Positions 33,902 to 43,126 of a stretch of DNA of 64,000 nt are shown here, in pieces. Each line of letters starts with the position of its first letter. The stretch's first letter is position 1. Source of the DNA: CAZKAP01 sp964552195 (GTDB taxonomy: Bacteria; Bacteroidota; Bacteroidia; Flavobacteriales; Flavobacteriaceae); assembly GCA_964552195.1 (NCBI GenBank), contig CAZKFM010000008.1, forward strand, positions 62,001 through 126,000, read 5' to 3'. The notes beneath the pieces are model-generated. The model did not search any database. It was not told where the DNA came from and saw only the letters and a list, made by a program, of their open reading frames with translations. A program made the position numbers and the translations under genes.

Positions 33902-34576
33902 ATGGCAAAACTCATTATTACCGGGTGCAGCAGGGGTATCGGCCTGGAGCTCGCCCGTCAGTCGGCAGAGGCGGGGCACGGGGTTCTGGCCCTGACCCGA
34001 AATGTACAACCGCTCGATGGGCTCCATCCCGGACTGAAATACCTTTCGCTGGATCTTTCGGCTTTTACCAGTTCCGGGGAGCTGGAAGATTTCCTGGCTG
34101 ATTGGGGTCCTGCGGATGCCCTGATCCACAATGCGGGCCGACTGGTTCACAAGCCCTTTATGGAACTCAGTCATGAGGAGCTGGATGAGGTCTACCAGGT
34201 GAATGTACTCGGAGTAGCCCGACTCACTCAGCAATTGTTGCCCCATTTGAAAAAGGACGGACATGTTGTGGGCGTTTCGTCTATGGGAGGCGTCCAGGGT
34301 AGTGCCAAGTTCGCTGGCCTCTCCGCTTATAGTTCTTCCAAAGCGGCCCTGATAGGATTTATCGAACTTTGGGCCGAGGAATTCAAAGAGACCGGTCCCT
34401 CGTTTAATGCGCTGGCCCTGGGAGCCGTGCAGACGGAAATGCTGGCCGAAGCGTTCCCTGGGTATCAGGCTCCGATTACTGCCGGGCAAATGGCCGCGTA
34501 TATACTGGACTTTGCCTTGAACGGCCACCACTTGTATAATGGTAAGGTGCTCGAGGTGAGCAAATCGGTTCCCTAG
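33902..34576 (+). CDS. Short-chain dehydrogenase/reductase (SDR)
   Basis: 224 residues. Classical SDR marks: cofactor loop TGCSRGIGLELARQ at the start, NAGRLVHKPF after the fourth strand, the catalytic Ser-Tyr-Lys in VSSMGG and YSSSKAAL. It lacks the usual basic residue pattern that would tell NAD from NADP with confidence. Substrate is unknown. It starts 2 bp after the M28 gene stop and ends 10 bp before the convergent metallophosphoesterase. Confidence 0.9.
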   Translation: MAKLIITGCSRGIGLELARQSAEAGHGVLALTRNVQPLDGLHPGLKYLSLDLSAFTSSGELEDFLADWGPADALIHNAGRLVHKPFMELSHEELDEVYQVNVLGVARLTQQLLPHLKKDGHVVGVSSMGGVQGSAKFAGLSAYSSSKAALIGFIELWAEEFKETGPSFNALALGAVQTEMLAEAFPGYQAPITAGQMAAYILDFALNGHHLYNGKVLEVSKSVP

Positions 34577-34585
34577 GCTTTCCTG

Positions 34586-35425
34586 TTAAGAGGGGATAAG
34601 GTTGAATACGGTAATTTCAGGCCGAACCCCGAAGCGAACGCGGTACAGGTGTCCCAGGGCCCTGTTAATGTAAAGACGACGGCCCTGCCCCAGATGGAAT
34701 TCCCCGGAGTTGTACGATTTGTTTGAAACCGGTAATACCGGTGTACCTAACCAGGGTATGCGGCACTGACCGCCATGCGTATGGCCGGATAGTATCCAAC
34801 CCCGGAAATGGCCCCAGACATCGAGGTCGCAGACATCCGGGTTGTGGCACAATACGATGCTGTCGCGATCGTCCGGAACGCTAGTTAGTGATTCGCGTGG
34901 GTCGAACGCGGTACCCCAAAAATCATCCATGCCGGCTATGGTCAGGCCTTGAAGGTTACGGCTTTCGTTGCGGAGTATATCCACTCCCCGCCTTCTCAGA
35001 ATTTGACATATGCGTTCGGCTACCCAAGGTTGCGACCAGCCGTGCCCGTAATCGTGATTACCCAGTATTCCCAAGGTAGCCCATCTGCCCCTGGGCAAAT
35101 AGTCCGCAATGCGTTCGAGCTGACGGTAGGTCCGCTCATCTTGAAAGTGCACGTAGTCTCCGGTATACACCAGGATATCGGGTTCGAGGAGCTGAGCCTG
35201 TTGCAGGGATTCTATCAGATAAGATTCAGATACCAGGTCCCCTGCATGTATATCACTGATCTGCATAAGGGTTTTCCCGTGCAGGGCCATGGGCAGCCCT
35301 TCCAGAGGCATGTCTCTATACACCCATTCCAGCCAGTGCGGTTCGACTGCTACTGAATAGCCCCCGGTGATTAGGCCTGCGCCTCCAAGAGCCAAAGAAC
35401 CCCTTATGAATGTCCTTCGATTCAA
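34586..35425 (-). CDS. Metallophosphoesterase (YaeI-like), probable Tat substrate
   Basis: 279 residues starting at TTG (35425); no ATG fits. The N-terminus NRRTFIRGSLALGGAGLI is a twin-arginine-type signal (RRTF). Calcineurin-like metal motifs follow: ISDIHAGD, YTGDYVHF, GNHDYGHGW, and LSGHTHGGQCRIP. The family includes UDP-2,3-diacylglucosamine hydrolase-like and YaeI phosphodiesterases; the substrate cannot be set. The gene starts about 90 bp from the divergent SprT-like gene and converges with the SDR gene. Confidence 0.88.
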   Translation of the reverse strand: MNRRTFIRGSLALGGAGLITGGYSVAVEPHWLEWVYRDMPLEGLPMALHGKTLMQISDIHAGDLVSESYLIESLQQAQLLEPDILVYTGDYVHFQDERTYRQLERIADYLPRGRWATLGILGNHDYGHGWSQPWVAERICQILRRRGVDILRNESRNLQGLTIAGMDDFWGTAFDPRESLTSVPDDRDSIVLCHNPDVCDLDVWGHFRGWILSGHTHGGQCRIPWLGTPVLPVSNKSYNSGEFHLGQGRRLYINRALGHLYRVRFGVRPEITVFNLIPS

Positions 35426-35504
35426 ATGTTTACAAATCTCGGTTACAAGAACGGAATTTTACGGGATAGTGAACATGGAACGGAGGGTGCTCGACGGATT
35501 CTCT

Positions 35505-35512
35505 TACTTTTG
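35505..35512 (+). promoter_or_regulatory. -7 box TACTTTTG before the SprT-like gene
   Basis: Exact TAnnTTTG match ending 6 bp before the ATG at 35519. This supports that start over an earlier in-frame ATG at 35426 and predicts a leaderless mRNA. Confidence 0.55.
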
Positions 35513-35518
35513 TCTCGT

Positions 35519-36124
35519 ATGGATGAGATACTCAAGAAGTATATACCCCCGGGATCCTTTCCTTACACCCTGGAACTGGTGAGGAAACTCGGAGTCCGCC
35601 TCAGCATCGTCCGGCATCGCAGGACCAAGCTGGGGGATTTCCGGATACACCCAGACGGTTCGCACAGAATTACCGTGAATGCTTCGGCTAACCCCTATTT
35701 GTTTTTGATCGTCCTGATACATGAGATCGCCCATCAGGTGGTCCATGCCCAATACGGCCGTTCTGTCCGCCCGCACGGATCCGAATGGAAGCGGGCCTAC
35801 CGACAGCTGATGCTACCCCTTATACATCCTGAGGTCTTTCCTCCGGATCTGCTGCCTGTCGTGGCCCGGCACTTCATCAACCCAAGAGCTGCTTACGGTG
35901 CAGATCCCGCCCTGGTACTTGCGCTAAGGCCTTATGATTCGCAACAAAGCAGCCTGAAGAGCGTTTGTGAATTGCACGAAGGCGCCACCTTTCGCTGCAG
36001 TAGGAACCGGACCTACACCCGGGGCCGAAAGCGGCGTACCCGATATGAGTGTCGCGAACTTCGCACGGGAAGGGTGTTCTTCTTCCCGTCTCACATCGAA
36101 GTGGAGCCTGTAAATGCGAAATAG
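35519..36124 (+). CDS. SprT-like zinc metalloprotease-domain protein
   Basis: 201 residues. The HExxH motif is in LIHEIAHQVVHAQYG, with the third ligand region HGSEWKRAYRQLM, matching the SprT/Spartan-like domain. The C-terminal ~45 residues are rich in Cys and Arg (ATFRCSRNRTYTRGRKRRT), a likely zinc- or DNA-binding tail as in other SprT proteins. E. coli SprT is poorly characterised; the eukaryotic relative Spartan degrades DNA-protein crosslinks. It is followed by the mannose-1-phosphate guanylyltransferase gene 53 bp later. Confidence 0.88.
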   Translation: MDEILKKYIPPGSFPYTLELVRKLGVRLSIVRHRRTKLGDFRIHPDGSHRITVNASANPYLFLIVLIHEIAHQVVHAQYGRSVRPHGSEWKRAYRQLMLPLIHPEVFPPDLLPVVARHFINPRAAYGADPALVLALRPYDSQQSSLKSVCELHEGATFRCSRNRTYTRGRKRRTRYECRELRTGRVFFFPSHIEVEPVNAK

Positions 36125-36177
36125 TCCATGAGGTCTACCAGAAATCTGAAGTATCGCATCAATCTAAACAACATTTC

Positions 36178-37257
36178 ATGAATTCGAATTACTATGCCGT
36201 TATTATGGCGGGAGGAGTCGGATCCCGATTCTGGCCCGTGAGTACGACCCATAACCCGAAACAGTTTCACGATATGCTCGGAAGTGGTCTTTCTCTTATT
36301 CAAAAGACCTTTTCCAGGCTGAATCGGTTTATACCTACCGAAAACATACTTGTACTCACCAACGAGATCTATAATGAACAGGTTCTGCAGCAGCTTCCGG
36401 AGCTCACTCAGGAACAGGTCGTACTGGAGCCTGCCATGCGAAATACGGCACCCTGCATACTCTATGCGGCTCTGAAAATACGCAAGAAGAACCCCAACGC
36501 CGTTATGATCGTCGCGCCCAGCGACCATTGGATCGAGGACGAGGCTTCATTTGAACAGGATGTGGTGCAATGCTTTTCCAAGTGCGAGGAAGAGGACGTC
36601 CTCTGTACCCTGGGCATTCAGCCCACATTTCCCAATACCGGCTTTGGATATATCGAATTCGATAAGTTCAGCACAGAAGACATGAAGAAAGTGGTGCAGT
36701 TCCGGGAGAAGCCGGATCTGGATACCGCTAAGGAGTTTCTGGCCCAGGGCAATTTCCTCTGGAATGCCGGGATCTTCATATGGAGCGTTCGAAGCATCAT
36801 TTCGGCGTTCGAGCAGTACCAGCCGTCACAGTACGAACTGTTCTGCGGGGGGCTGGAGTACTACAATGCCAAAGGTGAGGGCGACTTCATCAAGGAAAAT
36901 TATCCCAAGGCGGACAATATCTCCATCGACTATGCCATACTGGAACAGTCCGACCGCATCTATAGCCTCCCGGCCTCATTCGACTGGAACGACCTGGGTA
37001 CCTGGGGGGCTCTGTACGATAAACTCGAAAAAGACGAAGACGGAAACGCAGTGATACACGCAAGCGCCTTAATCGAGGACTCCCGGGGCAACATGATTCG
37101 TGCCCCCAGAAATAAAGTAGTGGTGGTGGATGGATTGGAGGACTATATCGTAGTCGACCATGAGGATGTATTGTTGATTTACCCGAAATCCAAGCAACAG
37201 GATATCAAAGCCGTACGCTCCGCTGTGAAAGATCGTTTCGGCGATCACCTGGTATAG
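36178..37257 (+). CDS. manC: Mannose-1-phosphate guanylyltransferase
   Basis: 359 residues from the ATG at 36178. The nucleotidyltransferase signature AVIMAGGVGSRFWPVS is at the very start; SDHWIED and the FREKPDLDTA/GNFLWNAGIFIW blocks bind sugar phosphate and nucleotide, and SFDWNDLGTWGALY follows. It lacks the C-terminal phosphomannose-isomerase cupin, so it is the monofunctional form. It makes GDP-mannose for polysaccharide or glycan synthesis. In-frame codons back to 36049 overlap the SprT-like gene and are not part of it. Confidence 0.92.
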   Translation: MNSNYYAVIMAGGVGSRFWPVSTTHNPKQFHDMLGSGLSLIQKTFSRLNRFIPTENILVLTNEIYNEQVLQQLPELTQEQVVLEPAMRNTAPCILYAALKIRKKNPNAVMIVAPSDHWIEDEASFEQDVVQCFSKCEEEDVLCTLGIQPTFPNTGFGYIEFDKFSTEDMKKVVQFREKPDLDTAKEFLAQGNFLWNAGIFIWSVRSIISAFEQYQPSQYELFCGGLEYYNAKGEGDFIKENYPKADNISIDYAILEQSDRIYSLPASFDWNDLGTWGALYDKLEKDEDGNAVIHASALIEDSRGNMIRAPRNKVVVVDGLEDYIVVDHEDVLLIYPKSKQQDIKAVRSAVKDRFGDHLV

Positions 37258-37329
37258 TGCCGTGGCACTGTCCGACGCAGGAACCAAACCCCCTGGTCTT
37301 TGGGTTATATGGTCGGTGATTTTTCCATG

Positions 37330-37337
37330 TAAATTTG
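37330..37337 (+). promoter_or_regulatory. -7 box TAAATTTG before the DUF389 gene
   Basis: Exact TAnnTTTG match 61 bp before the start chosen at 37399. Confidence 0.45.
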
Positions 37338-37398
37338 ATGTAAATTCGCTAAAACACCCAAGGGATACTCTCGTTCCCTAGGCTTGTCGGATTCGTGC

Positions 37399-38865
37399 AT
37401 GCAAGACCAGATGAACCCAACACCCCCGGAAGACGTACAGGAGAAGAATAGTGAGGAGGTCAAAAAGGACTTTCAGGGCCTGCTTGGCAGCATAACTCGT
37501 TTTTTATCCGAACTGCTTGAGATACGCAGTAACACGGATGCCGATACCACACGAGCCTCCATCATCAGCGACATTCCATTCAAAGGCCACACGGCCTGGA
37601 TTCTGATTTGTTCCATCTTCATTGCTTCGGTGGGTCTGATCGTCGATAGCACAGCAGTTATCATAGGAGCGATGCTTATTTCCCCCCTGATGGGCCCGAT
37701 ACTGGGTCTGGGGATGTCTCTGGCGATCAACGATGTCGATCTGACAAGGCGCTCCCTGAAGAACCTGATCGTCATGGTGGTACTCTCCGTGCTGACCGCC
37801 TTTTTGTTTTTTTACATCTTTCCGTTGCGTGAGGAATCCTCGGAGTTACTTGCACGAACCGAACCGGTGATTACTGATGTGATCATCGCCTTTTTTGGAG
37901 GCCTGGGGCTTATAATCGCCCGGGCCAAGAAGGGGACGATCGCCAGTGTCATATTCGGGGTGGCCATTGCCACAGCACTGATGCCGCCTCTGTGTACAGT
38001 GGGGTATGGCCTGGCCATTGGAAAACCCCTGTACGCCGCCGGGGCCATGTACCTGTTTATCATAAACTCCATCTTTATTGCACTTGCTACCTTTTTGGTA
38101 ATCAGATACTTGCGTTTTCCTATGGTGCGATACGCCAACTCCAAAAGGCGAAGGAACATTGCAAGGATAGTTTCGCTTACGGGCCTGATCGTTATGATAC
38201 CCGCTGGTTTCACTTTTTACGAGGTACTTCAGGAGTCTCTATTCGAAAGAGAGGCCAGGGCCTTCCTGGAAGAAACGGTGGAAAGCTACCAGTTCGAGAG
38301 TTCAGGTGTGTACCGAAGCGACTTTACAAGAATCAATTACAATCATGGAAAGAATCCGGAGATCAGCCTGGTTTTCATAGGAGACGAGGTTGTACCCCAG
38401 AGCGTGATTAACACCTGGGAAGTCCGGAAGAACCAGTACAAAAGGCTGCGGTATGCCCGACTGGTGATACCCAAACAGCAGGACAACCAGGCGGATGCCG
38501 CCCGATACGTCCTGGAACTATACGAATCTAAGAAGGCGGAGCTCCTGAATAAGGACGAGCGCATTCGTCTGCTGGAGGAAGAATTGGCCGCGATGAGTAA
38601 ATCTGCGGCATTGCAGATTCCTTTTGATCAAATCTCCCGGGAAATCAAGGCAGGCAACCCCAGAGTGATCAATCTGGGCTTCAGTTATATGATACGTACG
38701 GACTTCCAGCGCGTCGATACCATACCCGTATTCGAACTAACCTGGGCGAATGGCACGGATCTACAGGATCTGGAAAAGGATAAGACCCGAATAGCCAGCT
38801 GGCTGAAGGAACGTTTGAACAACACCCGAATTGAGGTGAAGAGCCTGTTGGAAGGCGGGTCCTGA
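37399..38865 (+). CDS. DUF389 (TIGR00341-type) membrane protein
   Basis: 488 residues from the ATG at 37399; a second ATG at 37411 is also possible. Residues ~70-290 carry about six membrane spans with the family block STAVIIGAMLISPLMGPILG and FGVAIATALMPPLCTVGYG. The C-terminal ~200 residues are soluble with a coiled coil (NKDERIRLLEEELAAMSK). Function of DUF389 proteins is unknown. It converges on mlaF with only 10 bp between stops. Confidence 0.9.
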   Translation: MQDQMNPTPPEDVQEKNSEEVKKDFQGLLGSITRFLSELLEIRSNTDADTTRASIISDIPFKGHTAWILICSIFIASVGLIVDSTAVIIGAMLISPLMGPILGLGMSLAINDVDLTRRSLKNLIVMVVLSVLTAFLFFYIFPLREESSELLARTEPVITDVIIAFFGGLGLIIARAKKGTIASVIFGVAIATALMPPLCTVGYGLAIGKPLYAAGAMYLFIINSIFIALATFLVIRYLRFPMVRYANSKRRRNIARIVSLTGLIVMIPAGFTFYEVLQESLFEREARAFLEETVESYQFESSGVYRSDFTRINYNHGKNPEISLVFIGDEVVPQSVINTWEVRKNQYKRLRYARLVIPKQQDNQADAARYVLELYESKKAELLNKDERIRLLEEELAAMSKSAALQIPFDQISREIKAGNPRVINLGFSYMIRTDFQRVDTIPVFELTWANGTDLQDLEKDKTRIASWLKERLNNTRIEVKSLLEGGS

Positions 38866-38875
38866 AAACCGGTGC

Positions 38876-39643
38876 TCAAGCGCGTCCTTCCAGGTACATC
38901 TGCCTTACCTTCTTGAAGAGTTCCGAAGAATAGACGAAATCGGTTACCGCCTGATTATCGGTCTTGAAGATCTCCTTGTTGGTGCCCTCCCATTCCTTAA
39001 ATCCATTTTTCAGGAAGATGATTTTCTCGCCTATCTCCATGACCGAATTCATATCGTGGGTGTTGATGACGGTGGTGATCTGATACTCGTCGGTGATCTC
39101 CTGAATCAGGTTGTCGATTCGTATGGCCGTCTTGGGGTCCAGGCCCGAATTGGGCTCGTCACAGAACAGGTACTTCGGATTCATAACGATGGCACGTGCA
39201 ATGGCGACCCTCTTCTTCATCCCACCCGATAGTTCGGTGGGAAATTTCTGGTGAGCCCCTGCCAGGTCTACCCGTTTCAGAACGAGGTCTACTCGTTCCT
39301 TCATTTCTCCGGGCGAGGTATTGGTGAACATCTCCATGGGAAAGCGCACATTGCCTTCCACGGTCATGGAATCGAACAGGGCACTCCCCTGAAAGACCAT
39401 ACCCATATCCTGCCTTAGGTCGCGCCTTTCCGACACCGTGAGATCGCCATAGAGAGACCCTCCGTACCAGATGTTGCCCGAGTCGGGTTCTATGAGCCCC
39501 AGCAGGCACTTCATGAAAACCGTCTTACCCGAACCACTCTGACCGATAATCAGGTTGGTCTTCCCCTGCTCGAAAGTGGCCGATATTCCCTTAAGGACGT
39601 GGTTCTCACCAAATGATTTATTCAGTTCTTCTACTGTGATCAT
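38876..39643 (-). CDS. mlaF: ABC transporter ATP-binding protein, MlaF type
   Basis: 255 residues. Walker A GQSGSGKTVFM, signature LSGGMKKRVAIARA, Walker B YLFCDEPNSGLD and the H-loop VINTHDMNSVM are intact. The C-terminal tail matches MlaF-type ATPases of phospholipid transport. With the permease gene 2 bp upstream it forms the MlaEF inner-membrane unit that powers lipid traffic between membranes. The MCE-domain partner (MlaD) is not in this window. Confidence 0.92.
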   Translation of the reverse strand: MITVEELNKSFGENHVLKGISATFEQGKTNLIIGQSGSGKTVFMKCLLGLIEPDSGNIWYGGSLYGDLTVSERRDLRQDMGMVFQGSALFDSMTVEGNVRFPMEMFTNTSPGEMKERVDLVLKRVDLAGAHQKFPTELSGGMKKRVAIARAIVMNPKYLFCDEPNSGLDPKTAIRIDNLIQEITDEYQITTVINTHDMNSVMEIGEKIIFLKNGFKEWEGTNKEIFKTDNQAVTDFVYSSELFKKVRQMYLEGRA

Positions 39644-39645
39644 GC

Positions 39646-40383
39646 CTAGCCGAGTATCATTTGGGTGAGTATATAGTTGAGTATAATAATCACCACACTG
39701 GTCCAGACGAAGGAAGTAGTGGAAGCTTTGCCTACTTCGAGGGCCCCTCCCTTCATGAAATAGCCGTGATAGGAGGGAACTGTTGCGATGACAAACGCGA
39801 AGAACAGGGTCTTGACAAAGGCATAGGTGACATGGAATTCCTCGAAATCGAGTTGGAGCCCCTTGATGAACTCCCCCCCGGGTGCGTAGTCACCGAAAAC
39901 GGCAGCCACGTAGCCCCCGAGTATGCCGACATACATGGCAATGGCAACCGCAAACGGGTACATGAGCATGGCTATGATCTTGGGGAATACCAGGTAGTTG
40001 ATGGAATTGACCCCCATGACTTCCAAAGCGTCGATCTGCTCGGTAACCCGCATGGTACCAATGCTCGAGGTGATGTAAGACCCAACCTTACCCGCGAGTA
40101 TGATGGAAGTAAAGGTGGGCGCAAATTCCAGTATAACGGATTGACGGGTGGCAAACCCGATCAGGCTCTTGGGCAGGAACGGGCTGTTCAGGTTCAGGGC
40201 AGTTTGTATGGTGACTACGGCTCCAATGAAGAAGGAGATGAAAATGACAATGCCCATTGAATTGTAGATGAGCTCATCGATCTCCTTGAGGATCAATGAT
40301 CGCATTATCGGCCATTTCGTGGGTTTACGGAAGACCTCGATCACCATCAAAAAGTACCTGCCAATGGCCGAGAGATATTTCAT
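39646..40383 (-). CDS. mlaE: ABC transporter permease, MlaE type
   Basis: 245 residues from the ATG at 40383 (MKYLSAIGRYFLMVIEVF), the usual flavobacterial start; the longer frame to 40407 overlaps the -7 box. About five membrane spans with the MlaE/YrbE block TREYD-like region APTFTSIILAGKVGSYITSS and EQIDALEVMGVNSINYLVFPK. It pairs with MlaF just downstream. Confidence 0.93.
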   Translation of the reverse strand: MKYLSAIGRYFLMVIEVFRKPTKWPIMRSLILKEIDELIYNSMGIVIFISFFIGAVVTIQTALNLNSPFLPKSLIGFATRQSVILEFAPTFTSIILAGKVGSYITSSIGTMRVTEQIDALEVMGVNSINYLVFPKIIAMLMYPFAVAIAMYVGILGGYVAAVFGDYAPGGEFIKGLQLDFEEFHVTYAFVKTLFFAFVIATVPSYHGYFMKGGALEVGKASTTSFVWTSVVIIILNYILTQMILG

Positions 40384-40404
40384 AAATCCATCGCGGTTGC
40401 GATT

Positions 40405-40412
40405 CAAAAATA
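40405..40412 (-). promoter_or_regulatory. -7 box TATTTTTG before mlaEF
   Basis: Exact minus-strand match, 21 bp before the mlaE ATG at 40383. It supports the shorter start. Confidence 0.55.
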
Positions 40413-40490
40413 AGAATAATCAACGCTTTTAACCTTGAATTAAATTAATAGAGAATCGGTTTGGCTAGATTTACCGGAAAATATCACCGT

Positions 40491-42212
40491 ATGAAACATC
40501 CGAATTTTCGCCGGCAGCCGAACTGGAAGGTCTTCCTGATAGCCGTGCTGATTATAGGGCTGAGTGGGGCCCTGCAGGCACAGCGCAAGCGCAAACAAAA
40601 AAACAAGGCCGAAACGAGCCAGGAGGCCCGGGTTTCGCCTACTTACGATAATCCGCCAAAACTGGTGGTCGGTATAGTCGTGGACCAGATGCGTTACGAT
40701 TACCTTACCCGATTCTGGTCGCATTACGGGGAGGGAGGTTTCAAACGTCTGGTCAGGAATGGCTTTTCCGCCCGTAACCACCATTTCGACTTTGCCCCAA
40801 CCTATACCGGTCCGGGGCATGCCGCCGTCTACACAGGTAGCGTGCCGGCGGTCCATGGTATTATTGGCAACAACTGGTTCAGCCGCGAGCAGAAGAAAAT
40901 GGTGTATTGCGCCTCGGACGAGCGAAGAAACCCTGTAGGCACCGCTTCTGATGCGGGCAGAATGTCGCCCTGGAGGATGAAGACCACTACTTTTACCGAC
41001 CAGATTCGATTGCATCATCAGCTCCGGTCGAAGGTCGTGGCGATAGCGCTTAAGGACAGGGGAGCCGTTTTGCCCGGAGGACACCTGGCCAATGCGGCCT
41101 ATTGGTTCGAGGCCGGCAGCGCGGGAAACTGGATTAGTAGCGATTACTACATGACCGATTTGCCGGACTGGGTCAAAGCCTTTAATCAGGCCCGATCGGT
41201 GGACGCCTACAAGAAAGTCTGGAATACTCTTAAACCCATAGCGCTTTATACCGAAAGCGGCAGCGATGTCAATGACTACGAGAATATGGCCCGGGGGGAA
41301 TCAGATTCCGGTTTTCCGCACCTGATTCCGGGTTTATGGGATACCAACGGCCAGTATAGTATACTGAGTGGCACCCCTTTTGGTAACAGTCTGACCACGG
41401 ATTTCGCGTTGGCGGCCCTTGAAAACGAGGCCCTGGGGACCGATCGGATTACCGATGTGCTGGCCGTCAGTTATTCGAGTACGGATTACGTGGGGCATGC
41501 CTTTGGTGTCAATTCCAAGGAAGTGCAGGACACCTACCTTAGGCTCGATCAGGACCTGGAGCGTCTGCTGAACGAATTGGACCGTCGGATGGGAAAGGGA
41601 GAATACGTGGTTTTCCTGAGTGCAGATCACGGGGCGGTTCATGTACCCAATTATTTGAAAGACCTGCGTATACCCGCGGGTTATTTCGATACGGCGGCCC
41701 TGAGGGATAAGCTCATTGAGTTTGCCAAATACCACTTCGGGGTCAATAACCTGATCTCCAGCGTGAGCAACCATCAGGTATTTCTCGATTCCGATGTGAT
41801 CCGGGATCTGGATATGGATCGGGAGGATGTACAGGACACCCTACGACAAGAAATTATGAAGTACGAAGGGGTTGCCAACGTCTATACTGCGGAGGAGTTC
41901 AGGGAAACGGAATTCCAGGGTAGATTTGCCGCTCTGCTTCAGCGGGGGTGGGATCCGCAGCGTTCGGGAGACCTTATGATCATGCTCGAACCAGGCTATG
42001 CCAGCTATCCGCCCAAGGGTTCCACCCATGGCACCGTCTTCAGTTACGATACCCATGTTCCCTTCCTGCTGTACGGAAAGGGCGTTAAGTCCGGCTTCAC
42101 GGACCGTCGAACCGCCATCTCGGACATAGCACCGACTCTGTGTTCCATGCTTGGTGTTGCCTTTCCGAACGGTAGTGTAGGAGATCCGGTATACGAAGCC
42201 ATAGAAGAATAG
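40491..42212 (+). CDS. Alkaline phosphatase, PafA-like (nucleotide pyrophosphatase family)
   Basis: 573 residues from the ATG at 40491, giving a signal peptide with cleavage near GALQAQ; a TTG at 40461 would add 10 polar residues. The core is the alkaline phosphatase/NPP fold: metal site VVDQMRYDYLTRF, nucleophile Thr in the PTYTGPGHAAVYTGS block, HGIIGNNWF, VSYSSTDYVGHAFG, and FLSADHGAVHVPN. The pattern fits the Thr-type phosphate-insensitive phosphatase PafA of Flavobacteria, active outside the cytoplasm. It converges with the GT2 gene, 8 bp apart. Confidence 0.9.
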   Translation: MKHPNFRRQPNWKVFLIAVLIIGLSGALQAQRKRKQKNKAETSQEARVSPTYDNPPKLVVGIVVDQMRYDYLTRFWSHYGEGGFKRLVRNGFSARNHHFDFAPTYTGPGHAAVYTGSVPAVHGIIGNNWFSREQKKMVYCASDERRNPVGTASDAGRMSPWRMKTTTFTDQIRLHHQLRSKVVAIALKDRGAVLPGGHLANAAYWFEAGSAGNWISSDYYMTDLPDWVKAFNQARSVDAYKKVWNTLKPIALYTESGSDVNDYENMARGESDSGFPHLIPGLWDTNGQYSILSGTPFGNSLTTDFALAALENEALGTDRITDVLAVSYSSTDYVGHAFGVNSKEVQDTYLRLDQDLERLLNELDRRMGKGEYVVFLSADHGAVHVPNYLKDLRIPAGYFDTAALRDKLIEFAKYHFGVNNLISSVSNHQVFLDSDVIRDLDMDREDVQDTLRQEIMKYEGVANVYTAEEFRETEFQGRFAALLQRGWDPQRSGDLMIMLEPGYASYPPKGSTHGTVFSYDTHVPFLLYGKGVKSGFTDRRTAISDIAPTLCSMLGVAFPNGSVGDPVYEAIEE

Positions 42213-42220
42213 GTTCCGGC

Positions 42221-43123
42221 TCAGTCTCTCCTGCGGGGACCGAAGAGCTTTTTGATTATACCGCGCCAGCGGTATCGGCGGATGAACCGACCTTCTTCAG
42301 GCCGTACGAAAGGCTTGTGTTCGGACCGTATCCAACCCTGCCAGTATCCGCAGTAAACGCTTGTTGATTTCAGGATCGAGCGGTCATTCAGCCCCATTTT
42401 AATAGCGGAAATTGCGGCCAGCAGGGGATCGTAGCGCATCTTGTAGAGGGCGATGCCTCTAGAAGTATCGGACCTCCTGCTGTACCCGTGCCCTGTTGGC
42501 CTGAGGTGATTGACCCTAAGTCCACTGAGCGTACGCACTTCGAAGCCGTGGTATCGGGCCAGTAAAACATCCACGGTGTCCCACCCTACACTGTGTCGGA
42601 GGCCATCAATGGCTTCGAAACACTCCCTGCGATAGAGCTTGACCGGTCCGCGTACATGCCCGCGATCGGCTGTATTTTCCCTAATCCAGGAGCCATTTTT
42701 TTCAATATACAGCTCCCCCGAGCACACCCCCAGTCTTGGGTTATCTGCAAACACCCCGCAGATGGTTTCCAGATAGTCCACGGGCATTTCGATGTCTGCA
42801 TCGAATTTCCCGAGCAGGTCATAGTCGGATAGTAGAGGGAAACCGCGGTAAAAGGCCTGGATTACTTTAGATCCGGGCAGGTGACGGGTATCCTTTTCCC
42901 AATCCGGGGTTACCAGCTCGATCCAGTCGTGCATCCCTGCGTAATGGGCAGCTATGGACGGGCTCTTGTCGGTAGAACCGTCATTGACCAGGACCAGTCG
43001 GTCGGGTTTCCGCGTTTGCCGGCACCACGATTCCAGTGCGTACTTCAGGCAGGCCTCCTCATTGTGAAAGGGTATGGCAATGCCCACCCTGAACCCCCTC
43101 GTATGGGTGGCCTCCCTGTTCAT
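42221..43123 (-). CDS. Family 2 glycosyltransferase
   Basis: 300 residues with the GT-A start VGIAIPFHNEEACLKYALES, LVNDGSTDKSPSIA, and the metal-binding DYDLLGKFDADIEMP (DAD in place of the usual DDD/DxD). WDTVDVLLARYHGFEVRTL is the acceptor region. No membrane span is clear, so it is a soluble or peripheral enzyme. It lies 3 bp downstream of gcvP on the same strand, so it is probably co-transcribed, but it has no obvious functional link. Substrates are unknown. Confidence 0.9.
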   Translation of the reverse strand: MNREATHTRGFRVGIAIPFHNEEACLKYALESWCRQTRKPDRLVLVNDGSTDKSPSIAAHYAGMHDWIELVTPDWEKDTRHLPGSKVIQAFYRGFPLLSDYDLLGKFDADIEMPVDYLETICGVFADNPRLGVCSGELYIEKNGSWIRENTADRGHVRGPVKLYRRECFEAIDGLRHSVGWDTVDVLLARYHGFEVRTLSGLRVNHLRPTGHGYSRRSDTSRGIALYKMRYDPLLAAISAIKMGLNDRSILKSTSVYCGYWQGWIRSEHKPFVRPEEGRFIRRYRWRGIIKKLFGPRRRD

Positions 43124-43126
43124 TCC